Counted from the first letter of the stretch, positions 17,825 to 28,178 are shown. The stretch is DNA of 64,000 bases from Pedobacter frigoris (GCF_005116445.1 NZ_SWBQ01000001.1:310001-374000); one strand, 5' to 3'. Program-made: numbers and translations. The notes: generated by a model not told the origin, from the letters alone.

Positions 17825-19191
17825 ATGAAATCTTTCTTGCTCTCAGTTTTACTGCTTACTGCAGGTACCGCGTCTCTTTATGCTCAAAAAACCTTAACGA
17901 ACAGCAAGACTTCAGGTTATTATACTTATATCTATAAACTGACGGATAAAGAAACTTTTGAGATCGCTTCAAAATCAACGTCCATTATCACTGATGGATT
18001 TTTACATACACTGGTCGATTCCTTCTATAATGTAAAGTCAAATGTGTATCCTAAGAAACTTCCATATGGCAATTACTTAAAAGTAAGGGCGGCTATACGG
18101 TTGTTTTGGACAAGCAAAGGCTTTATAGTTATATAGTTGATAAAATGGTTAACCAGAAATATTTCGACCAGATCTACGGAATCAGACTGTTGCTGTTGCT
18201 AAATGAGAAGCATTACGTAAAAGATTGGATTGAGGCGATAGAGAAGCAAAGGAAAGAACTGGAAGAAAAGAGCCTGGCTGAACGAAAAAGGAACCTGACC
18301 GGTTATGTGTACAAGCAACCTTTATATGAGAAATTACAAATTATGCAGCTAAAACAGCAGGCAGGTATGGCGGTAGACCTGAAATGGCTGGCAGCTCAGA
18401 GAAAGGAAACCATGTTTGGGAATATTTACTGGGGTGAAGAAGCCAATCGCTTCTGGGACAACAATATTCAGAACACCTTACTGGCTTATCAGATCCTCAA
18501 AGGCGCAGGCGAGCACCGAGATGAACTTGATGCCATAGCCCGTTATTTCCTTGAGCAAAGAAAAGATGGTCAGTGGCGCAATACTTTCGAGTCGTCCTTA
18601 ATCCTGGAAACCATACTTCCTGAGCTGATGGTTGATGACAAAAAACCAGAACCTGCTTCGATCTCACTAAATAATGAAGGGAATGTTGTCGTTTTCCCTT
18701 TCAATAAGGTTATAGACCCTGAAACTATGACATTGAGTAAAAAGGGTAATGCGCCTGTTTATTTTACCGCTTATCAGCAATTCAATAATCCTAAACCAGA
18801 AAAAGTAAGTAAAGACTTTACGGTTAAAACAACATTGAAACAAAATGGAGTCGAAGTTAAGACCCTAAAAGCGGGAACGCTTACAGCTTTAGAAGTAGAG
18901 GTAAATGTCCGTTCAGATGCAGATTATGTAATGATCGAGATTCCAATTCCTGCAGGCTGCTCTTATGAAAATAAAATTCAAAGCTTTTGGGGAGTAGAAA
19001 CGCACAGGGAATATTTTAAGCACAAAACATCTATATTTTGTGCCAAACTTAAAGCAGGTTATTACAAGTTTTCAATTCAATTGCAGCCAAGGTATTCGGG
19101 AAATTATGTGCTAAATCCGGCTAAAGCTGAAATGATGTATTTCCCGGTATTTTATGGAAGGGAAGAAATGAAAAGAGTGGGGATTAAGTAA
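17825..19191 (+). pseudogene. Alpha-2-macroglobulin-like gene with large internal deletion
   Basis: 17825 to about 18090 encodes a signal peptide and the start of the Bacteroidota alpha-2-macroglobulin family (TSGYYTYIYKLTDKETFEI, then LPYGNYLKVRA). From about 18085 the coding shifts by one frame and resumes as the C-terminal part of the same family: VLDKQRLYSYIVDKM, a helical toroid with WLAAQRKETMFGNIYWG, and a receptor-binding-like end. Full proteins are around 1,700-2,000 residues; about 455 remain. The sequence AGTAAGGGCG at the junction fits both sides. The macroglobulin MG domains are gone and the two halves are out of frame, so the gene should be dead. Its end overlaps the convergent WD40 gene by 8 bases. 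Confidence 0.78.
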
Positions 19192-20080
19192 GTTCCCATA
19201 CCATTACTTGCCTGTCGTCTCCCGTGGAGATCAGGTATTTTCCATCTGTGCTCCAGATGAGTTTATTGATGGAATGGAAATGGCCTGGGGTGTTTTTCTC
19301 CAGGCTCATGATCTTATAAAGTTTAGTATCTTCACTACCCCAGATTTTAATGCTTTTATCCTGACTGCAGGTTGCAAAATAAGGAAGAGAAGGATGAAAA
19401 GCAATGGCATATATGCTGAACATATGAGCAGGTACATTATTGACAAGCTCATAGCCTTGTAAGCTCCAAAACTTCAGCTGTGCGTCTCTGCTACCTGAAA
19501 TCAGCTGTCGGCCATCTGGTGTATATTGTAAGGCTGTGACTGCAAATTTGTGGCCGTTCAATTCTTTACTCAGAGAATAATCTTCGGAATTGTAAATGCG
19601 GATTATACCATCTTTACAGCCCAGTGCAACTTCTTTTTCATCTCGGCTTATGGCAATTGTCCGCACAGTATCGCTAATCACCTGGAAATGGTACAACAAA
19701 GAGAAATCATTAAGCGACCATATCGCAACGTTGCCGTCTTCACCTGTACTGATTAACTCTTGTTTGTATGCCAGCGTTTTCAGGTCAAACACCCCTTTTT
19801 GATGGTAACTCAAAGTAGTTCTTACCTTTTGTTCCTCCAGATCAAATACCAGGATCAGTCCGCTTTTCTGCGCAATGAACAGCAGGTTTTCATAGCAATG
19901 CATTGCATACACAGAACTTTGCACCGGTACGAGTACCTTTACAAAGCTCATGGTCTCCAATGACCATTCAACTACACCCTTATCATTTCCAGCGGTAAAG
20001 AAAGATCCTTCTTTGGGGGAATTGATCAGGGTGTAAACAGGATTTTGATGTCCGCTCAGTGTATGTAGATGCTTCAGCAT
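19184..20080 (-). CDS. WD40 beta-propeller protein at the end of the his operon
   Basis: 298 residues, about seven WD40 repeats, e.g. KHLHTLSGHQNPVYTLI, ELNGHKFAVTALQYTPDGRQLISGSRDAQLKFW (given here only as the repeat type, GH to xW), and SQDKSIKIWG. There is no signal peptide, so it is probably a cytoplasmic scaffold. It starts 4 bases after hisIE on the same strand and is probably read from the his transcript. A role in histidine synthesis is not established. Confidence 0.82.
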   Translation of the reverse strand: MLKHLHTLSGHQNPVYTLINSPKEGSFFTAGNDKGVVEWSLETMSFVKVLVPVQSSVYAMHCYENLLFIAQKSGLILVFDLEEQKVRTTLSYHQKGVFDLKTLAYKQELISTGEDGNVAIWSLNDFSLLYHFQVISDTVRTIAISRDEKEVALGCKDGIIRIYNSEDYSLSKELNGHKFAVTALQYTPDGRQLISGSRDAQLKFWSLQGYELVNNVPAHMFSIYAIAFHPSLPYFATCSQDKSIKIWGSEDTKLYKIMSLEKNTPGHFHSINKLIWSTDGKYLISTGDDRQVMVWELT

Positions 20081-20084
20081 GATA

Positions 20085-20675
20085 CTATTTGCTGTGTCTG
20101 CCTTTTAAGTTCAAGCCAATATCAGCCAGGGTTTTTCCTTTTTCCCTCAGCAATACCAGGAGGTGAAAAACAAGGTCGGAGCTTTCATTGACGAAGTCTT
20201 CATCAGTTTCGTTTAAAGCTGCAATCACGGTTTCTACACCTTCCTCACCGACTTTCTGGGCGATCTTGTTCAGTCCTTTCTTTCGCAGCTTATTTACATA
20301 AGATTCTTCCGAAGGGTTAGCATACCTGTCTTCAATAATCTTTTCCAGTTCAAAAATGAAGTTCTGGTTATAATCGGTCTTGAAGCAGCTGCGTGAGCCG
20401 GTATGACAGGTTGGGCCTACAGGACTGGCTTTGATGAGGATCGTATCATTGTCGCAGTCGATATGTGTGTCTTTTACATAAAGAAAGTTTCCGCTTTCCT
20501 CACCCTTGGTCCACAAGCGGTTTTTACTGCGGGAAAAGAAAGTTACTTTCCCTTCAGCCTGGGTTTTATCCCATGCTTCCTGGTTCATGTACCCGAGCAT
20601 TAAAACCTCAAGGGTTTGGGCGTCTTGTATGATGACGGGAACTAAACCCTGCGTCTTTTCAAAATCTATAGTCAT
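20085..20675 (-). CDS. hisI: Bifunctional phosphoribosyl-AMP cyclohydrolase / phosphoribosyl-ATP pyrophosphatase HisIE
   Basis: 196 residues. The N-terminal HisI domain has [27 protein letters not shown] and the zinc-binding HIDCDND and [12 protein letters not shown] segments. The HisE domain from about 110 has the conserved [20 protein letters not shown] and [18 protein letters not shown] motif. The protein catalyses steps 2 and 3 of histidine synthesis. Its start overlaps hisF by 4 bases. Confidence 0.96.
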   Translation of the reverse strand: MTIDFEKTQGLVPVIIQDAQTLEVLMLGYMNQEAWDKTQAEGKVTFFSRSKNRLWTKGEESGNFLYVKDTHIDCDNDTILIKASPVGPTCHTGSRSCFKTDYNQNFIFELEKIIEDRYANPSEESYVNKLRKKGLNKIAQKVGEEGVETVIAALNETDEDFVNESSDLVFHLLVLLREKGKTLADIGLNLKGRHSK

Positions 20676-21427
20676 AACCTCACAGGTATATTATGTTTCT
20701 TTAATTCTTCTTTTAAATAGGGTATGGGAATCTCTCCAAAATGAAATACCGAAGCTGCTAATGCTGCATCTACACCTGTTTCCAGGAATACTTCTGTAAA
20801 ATGTTCTACTTTACCCGCGCCTCCTGAGGCGATTACAGGGATGTTGATACTCCGCGCCACCTTGTCCAGCAATCTGCAGTCGAAACCATTCTTCGTTCCG
20901 TCGTGATCCATAGAAGTTAACAGAATTTCACCGGCTCCAAGACTTTCAGCTTTACGGATCCAGTCTTCAGTTTCCAGTTCAGTGATCAATCTGCCGCCAT
21001 TCAGGTGTACCATGTTGCTTCCGTCAACCAATTTGGTATCTACCGCAACAACTACAAACTGAACACCAAAGGCCTTTGCAAGATCTTCGATTAATGAAGG
21101 ATTTCTGACTGCTGCGGAATTGATGCTGATCTTATCAGCACCTGAATTCAATAATGCTTCAGCATCAGCTACAGTTGTAATCCCGCCACCAATAGTAAAC
21201 GGAATGTTCAGTTGTCTGGCTACAGACTTTACCATTTCTATAGTAGTTCCCCTTCGTTCATGAGTGGCTGTGATGTCCAGAAACACCAGTTCATCAGCAC
21301 CCTGCTGGGCATATTGCCATGCAAGCTCTACCGGATCTCCGGCGTCCTTAAGGTCTATGAAATTTACTCCTTTTACCGTGCGCCCGTCTTTTACATCGAG
21401 GCATGGGATAATGCGTTTACTCAGCAT
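20672..21427 (-). CDS. hisF: Imidazole glycerol phosphate synthase subunit HisF
   Basis: 251 residues, full length. The N terminus [33 protein letters not shown], and [10 protein letters not shown] are diagnostic of the HisF TIM barrel, with catalytic aspartates near 11 and 130. With HisH it makes imidazole glycerol phosphate and AICAR from PRFAR and glutamine. It lies 4 bases downstream of hisA and overlaps hisIE by 4 bases. Confidence 0.97.
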   Translation of the reverse strand: MLSKRIIPCLDVKDGRTVKGVNFIDLKDAGDPVELAWQYAQQGADELVFLDITATHERRGTTIEMVKSVARQLNIPFTIGGGITTVADAEALLNSGADKISINSAAVRNPSLIEDLAKAFGVQFVVVAVDTKLVDGSNMVHLNGGRLITELETEDWIRKAESLGAGEILLTSMDHDGTKNGFDCRLLDKVARSINIPVIASGGAGKVEHFTEVFLETGVDAALAASVFHFGEIPIPYLKEELKKHNIPVRL

Positions 21428-21431
21428 GTGA

Positions 21432-22181
21432 TTACAGAGAAGTCATTTGCTTCAAGTTCCATTCCTTAATTTCTTCAATGGTAATCCTGTTTTCGTAGAT
21501 TGCTTTTCCTACTACTACCGAACGGATGTCGAGTTTGTCCAGTTCTTCAATATCCTGCATGGAACTTACACCACCAGAAGCGATCAGTTTAATGAAAGGG
21601 GAGTGATCCAATAACTTCTTATACAGATCAATTGCAGCACCACCTAATTTACCATCTTTGTTGATGTCGGTGCACAGGAACCTGAAAAAGCCCAGTTGCA
21701 GACACTTATCAACGTAGTCCATCAGCTTAATCGGCGAACTCTCCATCCATCCAGAATATTTAATCACCTCGTCAAGCACATCAATTGCAATCACGATGCG
21801 GTTTGCGTAATCATATTTTTTACCAACCTCAGTACTCAGTTCTTTTAAAAAATCAGGGTTTGTAATGGCTTGTGTACCTACAATTACGCGGTGAACACCT
21901 GCATCAAGTAAGTTCGTTACCTGTTCGATTGTGCGGATACCCCCTCCGTACTGCACACGCATGTCTGTTTTTTTTATGATGTCAAACAGCTCCTTTTGAT
22001 TGCTGAAATCACCTTTGGCACCATTTAAATCAATAATATGTATGAATTCAGTACCATTCGAACGATACGTTTCAATCATTTCGGCGATGGAAACATCATA
22101 AACTGTTTTCTGGTCGTAGTCGCCTTCTCTAAGGCGAACAACTTTTCCATCTAGAATATCAATTGCTGGAATTATGTACAT
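21432..22181 (-). CDS. hisA: ProFAR isomerase HisA
   Basis: 249 residues. [20 protein letters not shown] at the N terminus (catalytic Asp in PAIDILDG), [29 protein letters not shown] and LIASGGVSS identify the HisA TIM barrel. It isomerises ProFAR to PRFAR in the cytoplasm. The start is one base after the hisH stop, consistent with coupled translation. Confidence 0.96.
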   Translation of the reverse strand: MYIIPAIDILDGKVVRLREGDYDQKTVYDVSIAEMIETYRSNGTEFIHIIDLNGAKGDFSNQKELFDIIKKTDMRVQYGGGIRTIEQVTNLLDAGVHRVIVGTQAITNPDFLKELSTEVGKKYDYANRIVIAIDVLDEVIKYSGWMESSPIKLMDYVDKCLQLGFFRFLCTDINKDGKLGGAAIDLYKKLLDHSPFIKLIASGGVSSMQDIEELDKLDIRSVVVGKAIYENRITIEEIKEWNLKQMTSL

Positions 22182-22182
22182 T

Positions 22183-22776
22183 TTATTGTTTTAAGTTTGA
22201 AAAATTCTTTAATAAACGCTCTCCGGCGGCACCGGATTTCTCCGGATGAAATTGCACACCATAGAAATTGTCCTTTTGTACAGCAGCAGAAAATGGCTGA
22301 CCATATTCAGCAGTTGCAATGTCAAAAGTAGGGTTATATTCAATAAAGTACGAATGAACGAAGTAAAATTGTGACCCACTTTTAACATCTTCAAAGAGCA
22401 AATTGTTTTTATGCTCAATATTGTTCCAACCCATGTGAGGGATTTTAATTCCCTGATCTTTATTGAATAACCTTGTTTTTAGAGGTACAATGCCAATTAG
22501 TTCGGCATCGCCCTCTTCGGAATGATCGGTTAGAAGCTGCATACCTACGCATATCCCGAGTACGGGTTTTTTTAAGGATTTTATGGGCTCAACCAGTCCG
22601 GTGTCGGCTAATTTCTTCATCGCGGCACCTGCATGACCTACACCAGGTATGATGATGTGGCTATATTTATCCAGATCAGCTTCGGTGTTCACCATGCCAT
22701 AAGGCAGCTCCAGCCTGTCCAATGCCGAGGTTAGCGAAAATATGTTACCAGCTCCGTAATTTACAATTCCTATCAT
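22183..22776 (-). CDS. hisH: Imidazole glycerol phosphate synthase amidotransferase HisH
   Basis: 197 residues, a class I glutamine amidotransferase. The nucleophile is in LGICVGMQLL (Cys near 75) and the His-Glu pair is in GVQFHPEKSG near the C terminus. IIPGVGHAG forms the oxyanion region. It provides ammonia to HisF through the barrel. Its start shares a base with the hisB stop. Confidence 0.97.
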   Translation of the reverse strand: MIGIVNYGAGNIFSLTSALDRLELPYGMVNTEADLDKYSHIIIPGVGHAGAAMKKLADTGLVEPIKSLKKPVLGICVGMQLLTDHSEEGDAELIGIVPLKTRLFNKDQGIKIPHMGWNNIEHKNNLLFEDVKSGSQFYFVHSYFIEYNPTFDIATAEYGQPFSAAVQKDNFYGVQFHPEKSGAAGERLLKNFSNLKQ

Positions 22777-23909
22777 TACAATACCCCTTTTGTGCTTGGT
22801 AAGACTAACTTCTCTGCATCCCGTTTAATCGCCATCTTGATTGCTTTCGCAAAAGCCTTAAAAATCGCCTCAATCTTATGGTGTTCATTGTCGCCATCAG
22901 CTTTGATGTTCAGGTTGCATTTAGCTGCATCAGTAAATGATTTGAAGAAGTGATAGAACATCTCAGTCGGCATGTCACCCACTTTCTCGCGTTTAAAATC
23001 TGCATCCCAAACGATCCATGCCCTGCCACCGAAATCAATTGCAGCCTGAGCCAGGCAATCGTCCATAGGCAAACAAAAGCCATATCTTTCCAGTCCAAGC
23101 TTATTGCCTATTGCCTTGGCAAAAGCCTCACCAAGGGCAATTCCGGTATCTTCAATAGTATGGTGTTCGTCAATGTGCAAATCGCCGTCAGTTTTTATGC
23201 TGAGGTCTATGCTGCCATGTCGGGCGATCTGATCCAGCATATGGTCAAAGAAATTCAAACCAGTATGGATGTCCGCTTTTCCGGTTCCATCCAGATTAAT
23301 CTTAATGGCAATCTTTGTCTCGTTGGTATTACGCTCATGCGAAATCACCCGCGTTCCAGCTTTTAGCATGGTATAAATGTCTACCCAGTTGGAGGTCTGC
23401 AATGCGATGTACTCACTCAACGCCTCTGCCTTGCCAAGGTTCTCATGAGCTCCCAGGGTGTCATTGTTACGCAGATAAATGGCCTTAGCACCCAGGTTTT
23501 TGGCGAGTACTACGTCATTTAGCCGATCACCGATTACGAAGGAATTAGCCATGTCGTAACCCTCATCAAAAAAATGCTGCAGCAATCCTGTATTTGGCTT
23601 GCGGGTAGGGGCATTATCGTGTGCAAAAGTCTTGTCGATGATGACCTCATTAAACACCACGCCTTCACCTTCAAAAGTGCTCATGATGAAATTATGCACT
23701 GGCCAGAAGTTTATTTCTGGGTGTGAATCTGTGCCCAGGCCATCCTGATTGGTAACCATTACCAGGTCGTAATCAAGTTCAGCGGCTATCTTTGAAAGAT
23801 AATACAAAGCCTTAGGATAAAATTCAAGCTTTGCAAAAGAATCGATCTGCTCGTCTGCAGGCTCTACGATCAATGTTCCATCACGGTCTATAAAAAGTAC
23901 TTTTTTCAT
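22776..23909 (-). CDS. hisB: Bifunctional histidinol-phosphatase / imidazoleglycerol-phosphate dehydratase HisB
   Basis: 377 residues. The N-terminal HAD phosphatase domain (1-165) has DRDGTL with D8 and D10, [10 protein letters not shown] and [12 protein letters not shown]. The dehydratase domain (about 190-377) has the manganese-binding [27 protein letters not shown] and [12 protein letters not shown] motifs. The fused form is the same arrangement as in enterobacteria. It shares its boundary bases with hisC and hisH. Confidence 0.97.
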   Translation of the reverse strand: MKKVLFIDRDGTLIVEPADEQIDSFAKLEFYPKALYYLSKIAAELDYDLVMVTNQDGLGTDSHPEINFWPVHNFIMSTFEGEGVVFNEVIIDKTFAHDNAPTRKPNTGLLQHFFDEGYDMANSFVIGDRLNDVVLAKNLGAKAIYLRNNDTLGAHENLGKAEALSEYIALQTSNWVDIYTMLKAGTRVISHERNTNETKIAIKINLDGTGKADIHTGLNFFDHMLDQIARHGSIDLSIKTDGDLHIDEHHTIEDTGIALGEAFAKAIGNKLGLERYGFCLPMDDCLAQAAIDFGGRAWIVWDADFKREKVGDMPTEMFYHFFKSFTDAAKCNLNIKADGDNEHHKIEAIFKAFAKAIKMAIKRDAEKLVLPSTKGVL

Positions 23910-24973
23910 TATATATTTTTAATCGCTTCTAACAAAGTTTTATTCTCCTCTGGGGTTCCTATAGTAATACGTAAACATCCTTCGCACAACGTCACCTTAG
24001 AGCGGTCCCTTACTATGATTCCCTGCTCTACCAATGTGTTGTAAGTGTTCAACGCATCATTAACCTCTGCAAGTATAAAATTCGCATCAGAAGGGTATAC
24101 TTTCGTCACATTAGGGAGCGCCAGCAGGTCATTGCTCAGTTTGTCCCTTTCCTGTACGGTAATCCTAATCCAGTCATTCACCGTTTCAATGTTTTGCAAA
24201 GCCTTTAAAGCGATGTCCTGTGTAGCCTGATTGATATTATATGGCGGCTTTACCTTATTGAAAACATCTATGACCTGACTTGAGGCAAATGCCATTCCCA
24301 GACGGAGTGCGGCGAGGCCCCAAGCCTTGGAGAAAGTTTGCAAGATTACCAGGTTGGGATATTCGGTTAGCTCCTGGATAAAAGTGCGCTGTTTAGCGTA
24401 ATTGATATACGCCTCATCGATGATTACAAGTCCCTTGAAATTGGCCAGTACGGTCTCAATATCTGTGCGGACAATAGAGTTTCCGGTAGGGTTATTCGGC
24501 GAGCAGATGAAGATCAGTTTGGTGTTTTCATCTATGGCTTCAGCAATGCCATCAAGGTTCAGCTGAAAGTTGGGCAGGAGGTTTACTTTACGTACTTCAA
24601 TATTGTTAATGCCGGCAGAAACTTCATACATTCCGTAAGTAGGCGGGAGGATAATGACATTGTCTTTGGCGGGTTCGCAGAAGGCACGGAACAGCAAATC
24701 TATGGCCTCGTCACTTCCGTTTCCAAGAAAGGTATTTTCGATGGGAACTCCTTTGATTTTACTGATGGCATCCTTTAAGTCCAGTTGCAAAGGATCGGGA
24801 TACCTGTTGTAGTTTTTGTAGGATTCACCTGCTTCTTCTTGTGGAAGTGGCGAACCAAAACTGTTCTCATTGGCATCCAGAAATACACTAGCCTGGCCTT
24901 TATATTCGTCCCTCGCGGTAGAGTAGGGGCGAAGGTTTTTTATGTTTTCTCTTTGTAATTTATTAATGTCCAT
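23909..24973 (-). CDS. hisC: Histidinol-phosphate aminotransferase HisC
   Basis: 354 residues, a PLP fold-type I enzyme. [21 protein letters not shown] and the PLP-lysine motif [14 protein letters not shown] are present. The C terminus ends [17 protein letters not shown]. It converts imidazole acetol phosphate to histidinol phosphate with glutamate. It starts 6 bases after hisD. Confidence 0.97.
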   Translation of the reverse strand: MDINKLQRENIKNLRPYSTARDEYKGQASVFLDANENSFGSPLPQEEAGESYKNYNRYPDPLQLDLKDAISKIKGVPIENTFLGNGSDEAIDLLFRAFCEPAKDNVIILPPTYGMYEVSAGINNIEVRKVNLLPNFQLNLDGIAEAIDENTKLIFICSPNNPTGNSIVRTDIETVLANFKGLVIIDEAYINYAKQRTFIQELTEYPNLVILQTFSKAWGLAALRLGMAFASSQVIDVFNKVKPPYNINQATQDIALKALQNIETVNDWIRITVQERDKLSNDLLALPNVTKVYPSDANFILAEVNDALNTYNTLVEQGIIVRDRSKVTLCEGCLRITIGTPEENKTLLEAIKNI

Positions 24974-24979
24974 TTTGTC

Positions 24980-26266
24980 TTATCCTTTCAATCGTATACT
25001 AATCGCATTTTTATGTGCATCCAGGCCTTCTGCTGCTGCAAGTATCTCTACTGTGCTTCCAATGTTTTCTAATCCCTTTCTGCTGATGTGCTGGAAAGTG
25101 ATCTTCTTAACAAATGAATCAAGTGAAACACCTGAATATGCTTTAGCAAAGCCACTTGTGGGTAATGTATGATTGGTTCCAGAAGCATAATCTCCGGCGC
25201 TTTCAGGAGTTAGATTTCCCAAAAATACAGAACCTGCGTTGGTAATCAATGGAATAAGCTGCTCAAATTTCTCTGTGGCAAGTATGAGGTGTTCTGGTGC
25301 ATAGACATTACTGAATTCCATACCCTGTTCCAGATTTTCTACCAATACGGCATATGAATTGGCTATTGCAAGCGCTGTTACTTCTCTTCTTGGTAGCTCT
25401 TTTATCTGAATTTCAAGTCGTTCTAGTATTTTGTCTATAATTTTTCTCGAAGTAGCAACTAAAATAGCCTGACTATCAGCTCCATGTTCTGCCTGAGCGA
25501 GTAGGTCTGAAGCTACATATGACGGATTGGCAGTCTCATCAGCGAGCACTAAAACCTCCGAAGGACCTGCCGGCATGTCTATCGCCGTTCCTGCGGCCGA
25601 CTGTACCAGCTGCTTTGCCTGGGTCACATAGCGGTTGCCCGGACCAAAGATCTTGTATACCTTCGGGACACTTTCTGTGCCATAGGCCATTGCTGCTACT
25701 GCCTGTGCACCACCTATCAGGTAGATTCTTTCGATACCAAGTTTTACTGCACAATAGGCGACGTAGCAATTGGTCTTTCCATCCTGCTGAGGAGGTGAAC
25801 AAACAACGATCTCTTTGCAACCTGCGATCAAAGCCGGGATACCCAGCATCAGAAAGGTACTTGGCAATACAGCTGAGCCACCTGGGACGTAAAGGCCCAC
25901 CTTCTCGATCGCCCTTGTTTCCCTCCAACATTCTACTCCCTCCATCGTTTCTACCCTGCCTTCTTTGTTAGCCTGTGAAGCATGAAAAGTACGGATGTTC
26001 TGATAAGCTGTATCGATCGCTGATTTTGCATCAGCGGGAATGGTTGACGCAATGCTTTCAATCTCTTCTTTGTCGATGTACAGCTTATTCATAATCACCT
26101 TGTCGAACTGACTCGCATAGTCGAATAGTGCTTTATCACCTTCGTTTTTCACGCGGGTCACAATGCTTTTTACACGTTCCAGTATGCTACTGTCGTCTTC
26201 AAGTTGCCTCAGGCATATTGCCTCAACTTTGTCTTTAGATAAATCAGTATAACTATAGAATTTCAA
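24980..26266 (-). CDS. hisD: Histidinol dehydrogenase HisD
   Basis: 428 residues. VGLYVPGGSAVLPST, IYLIGGAQAVAAMAYGTE, GPGNRYVTQAK, DMPAGPSEVLVLAD and SDLLAQAEHG are all present; the last holds the zinc-binding and catalytic residues near the end of the first domain. It oxidises histidinol to histidine, the last two steps. Open frames on the other strand inside this gene are shadows. Confidence 0.97.
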   Translation of the reverse strand: MKFYSYTDLSKDKVEAICLRQLEDDSSILERVKSIVTRVKNEGDKALFDYASQFDKVIMNKLYIDKEEIESIASTIPADAKSAIDTAYQNIRTFHASQANKEGRVETMEGVECWRETRAIEKVGLYVPGGSAVLPSTFLMLGIPALIAGCKEIVVCSPPQQDGKTNCYVAYCAVKLGIERIYLIGGAQAVAAMAYGTESVPKVYKIFGPGNRYVTQAKQLVQSAAGTAIDMPAGPSEVLVLADETANPSYVASDLLAQAEHGADSQAILVATSRKIIDKILERLEIQIKELPRREVTALAIANSYAVLVENLEQGMEFSNVYAPEHLILATEKFEQLIPLITNAGSVFLGNLTPESAGDYASGTNHTLPTSGFAKAYSGVSLDSFVKKITFQHISRKGLENIGSTVEILAAAEGLDAHKNAISIRLKG

Positions 26267-26312
26267 TGTGTTATGTTTTGAGTTTAACTATTGGTTAATA
26301 GTGAAAATGGTC

Positions 26313-27164
26313 TTAAACAATGATTTTTTCAATTGGCATTACTACAATTCCCTGTGCGCCGGCAGCCTTCAGGCTATTGATTTTCTCCCAGAAATCGTGC
26401 TCCGCAATTACAGAGTGAACGGCTACCCACTCTTCATCAAACAACGGAACCACGGTTGGGCTTTTTACTCCCGGCAATAAATCCACTACTTTTTTCAGGT
26501 TTACTTTCGCCACATTAAGTACTACATATTTGGTCTCTTTAGCGCGCAGTACCGAGCGGATTCTTTGCAATAATTCCTGTACTTCAGGTAGTAATTCTGA
26601 ACCTTCTTTTCCGATCAGTACAGCTTCAGATTTCATGACTTCGGCAAAGGGCTTTAGTCCGTTGCTTTTTAGAGTTCCACCAGTTGAGACGATGTCACAG
26701 ATGGCGTCGCTCAGTCCAAGTCCCGGACCAATTTCCACAGATCCTGAAATCATTCTGATGTCTGCATTTACATGATTTTCCCTAAGGTATTTTTCAAGGA
26801 TTACAGGATAAGAAGTAGCGATGGCTTTACCTTCCAGTTGAGCGATCTCAGTGATGTGGCTTTCGTTAGGAATAGCGATTTTCAGTGTACATTTTCCGAA
26901 GCCCAATTTTTGAAGATAGGTTACTTCGGAACCAGACTCAATGATTACATTTTCACCAACGATACCGAGGTCGGCAATACCATCCTGGACGTACTCTGGA
27001 ATATCGTCATCTCTAAGAAAAAGGATTTCCAGTGGAAAGTTGGTTACTGTTGAAATTAATGAGCTCTTGTAGTTTTCAAAAGATAAACCACAATTTTTAA
27101 GGATCTCTACTGATTTTTCGTTTAGTCTACCCGATTTCTGGATAGCAATTTTTAGTGTTTTCAA
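26313..27164 (-). CDS. hisG: ATP phosphoribosyltransferase HisG, long form
   Basis: 283 residues, the long hexameric form. The catalytic domains hold KIAIQKSGRLNEKS, DLGIVGENV and the PRPP-binding DAICDIVSTGGTL. The C-terminal domain (about 210-283, ending GAQGIVVMPIEKIIV) is the PII-like regulatory domain that senses histidine. It catalyses the first committed step and is feedback inhibited. It is the first structural gene of the operon, 71 bases downstream of a His-rich leader peptide. Confidence 0.97.
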   Translation of the reverse strand: MKTLKIAIQKSGRLNEKSVEILKNCGLSFENYKSSLISTVTNFPLEILFLRDDDIPEYVQDGIADLGIVGENVIIESGSEVTYLQKLGFGKCTLKIAIPNESHITEIAQLEGKAIATSYPVILEKYLRENHVNADIRMISGSVEIGPGLGLSDAICDIVSTGGTLKSNGLKPFAEVMKSEAVLIGKEGSELLPEVQELLQRIRSVLRAKETKYVVLNVAKVNLKKVVDLLPGVKSPTVVPLFDEEWVAVHSVIAEHDFWEKINSLKAAGAQGIVVMPIEKIIV

Positions 27165-27217
27165 TTATGCTGATTTGATATTATTGATATTGAACAAGAA
27201 AATAAGGTCGGAAACAA

Positions 27218-27277
27218 GTTTTGAAGTACAAAACATTACATATACATCGCCAACTGGCGATGGTGCAAATGTAAATG
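27218..27277 (-). promoter_or_regulatory. Candidate his attenuator hairpins overlapping the leader peptide
   Basis: On the minus strand, CATCGCC (27262-27256) pairs perfectly with GGCGATG (27251-27245), loop AGTT. An outer stem pairs CATTTACAT (27277-27269, one bulged T) with ATGTAATG (27241-27234). Four of the five His codons lie in the left arm, so a ribosome stalled there would open it. A second hairpin, GTTTTG (27234-27229) with CAAAAC (27223-27218), follows and leads into TTGTTT. Which form terminates transcription cannot be decided by eye; the second hairpin is weak and has no long T run. Confidence 0.55.
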
Positions 27278-27298
27278 ATGGTTCAAAATTGTGTTCAT
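27236..27298 (-). CDS. hisL: Histidine operon leader peptide
   Basis: A 20-residue reading frame with ATG at 27298 and TAA at 27238-27236. Residues 7-13 read HHLHLHH, five histidines in seven codons. It lies about 40 bases after a good promoter and 71 bases before hisG. The run of regulated amino acid codons just ahead of a hairpin is how enterobacterial hisL works: low charged tRNA-His stalls the ribosome and prevents attenuation. The start has no Shine-Dalgarno site but the A-rich AAATAAAAT before it is usual for this phylum. Chance His-rich frames are possible, but position and structure support function. Confidence 0.75.
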   Translation of the reverse strand: MNTILNHHLHLHHRQLAMYM

Positions 27299-27346
27299 AT
27301 TTTATTTAAGTTCCTTATCAACAACGATTAGCATGCTGAGGAAGTG

Positions 27347-27376
27347 CAAATATATAAATAGAATCCACAAATCAAA
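27347..27376 (-). promoter_or_regulatory. Promoter of the his operon
   Basis: On the minus strand, TTTG (27376-27373) and TATATTTG (27354-27347) are separated by 18 bases, an excellent fit to the Bacteroidota -33/-7 consensus. Transcription would start near 27340, giving a leader RNA of about 175 nt before hisG. Confidence 0.65.
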
Positions 27377-27791
27377 AATATACGGCAATTAAGTTTAAAG
27401 CCTTTATGCCTTGTTTCCAGAATTAAGGATTGTTCAGATCCGGTTATGACAGTTGTCTGTAATGAAAAGCAAATTACTGGCGAAATGGGGTTTAAATACC
27501 CCTAAATTACCTAATTGTATATTGATGTCGTACTACAATCGTAACAAAAATGGGAATTAGCTTTCTGGCAAACAAGCGAGTTTATGGTGTCAAAATATGC
27601 TTCATTAAATAATTGTGTCGTAATTATTAATAATGCACTTCTTCTTTTAGCTTGATTGCCATTGGGACGAAAAGAATTTTAGTTTTTGAAGTTGTCTGAA
27701 ATATAGTCATATGGAATACTGTTTTCCTTTAAATCGCTCATTAAGAATGGGTATAGTTATTGGATATATCAACATTATTAACGATACCTAT
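27377..27791. other. Intergenic stretch upstream of the his promoter
   Basis: About 415 bases without a convincing gene. The only structure I see is GGGGT TTAAAT ACCCC near 27488-27503, a short hairpin. A 20-codon frame at 27550-27612 has no recognisable product. It probably holds the promoter of the small membrane protein that follows. Confidence 0.4.
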
Positions 27792-28109
27792 ATGAATAAT
27801 GTAAGACCAATTATCACTCCTGCGAAGATATACATCGGGTGTTTTATCGGATTTTTCCTATTTTCAATAGTAGGAATTCCAGTTGTGAGTATCACCTATT
27901 CAGATGGGGAACAACTTCCTTTTGCTTTGTTGAGGTATACTGGAGATCTTATGCTCCTGTCTTTTTTTATTTTAAGCATAACAACATCGTTTATGTTTAA
28001 GGATTGGTTTAGGGTTTATTGGATTCTTAATTTGGTTATTATGTGCTTTACGGGGTATTTGTTAATTAATACCTATGTTTTTCCCCTATATGACTACATT
28101 GGATTTTAA
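27792..28109 (+). CDS. Small membrane protein of unknown function
   Basis: 105 residues from the ATG at 27792; an in-frame ATG at 27711 would add 27 residues with no helix, and I consider it less likely. Three hydrophobic segments are visible: IYIGCFIGFFLFSIVGIPVV, LMLLSFFILSITTSFMF and WILNLVIMCFTGYLLIN. I recognise no family. It stands alone between the his promoter and the L,D-transpeptidase gene. Confidence 0.55.
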   Translation: MNNVRPIITPAKIYIGCFIGFFLFSIVGIPVVSITYSDGEQLPFALLRYTGDLMLLSFFILSITTSFMFKDWFRVYWILNLVIMCFTGYLLINTYVFPLYDYIGF

Positions 28110-28178
28110 TGGCACTTAATTTGATTTGGGTAATCGGAAGTTTAAAATAACATCTAATTTTGCGCTAATATTACTACT

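Noticed and set aside
25519..25971. Long open frames on both strands inside hisD
   Set aside because: They are out of frame with a fully conserved hisD and have Pro/Leu/Ser-rich, low-complexity translations.
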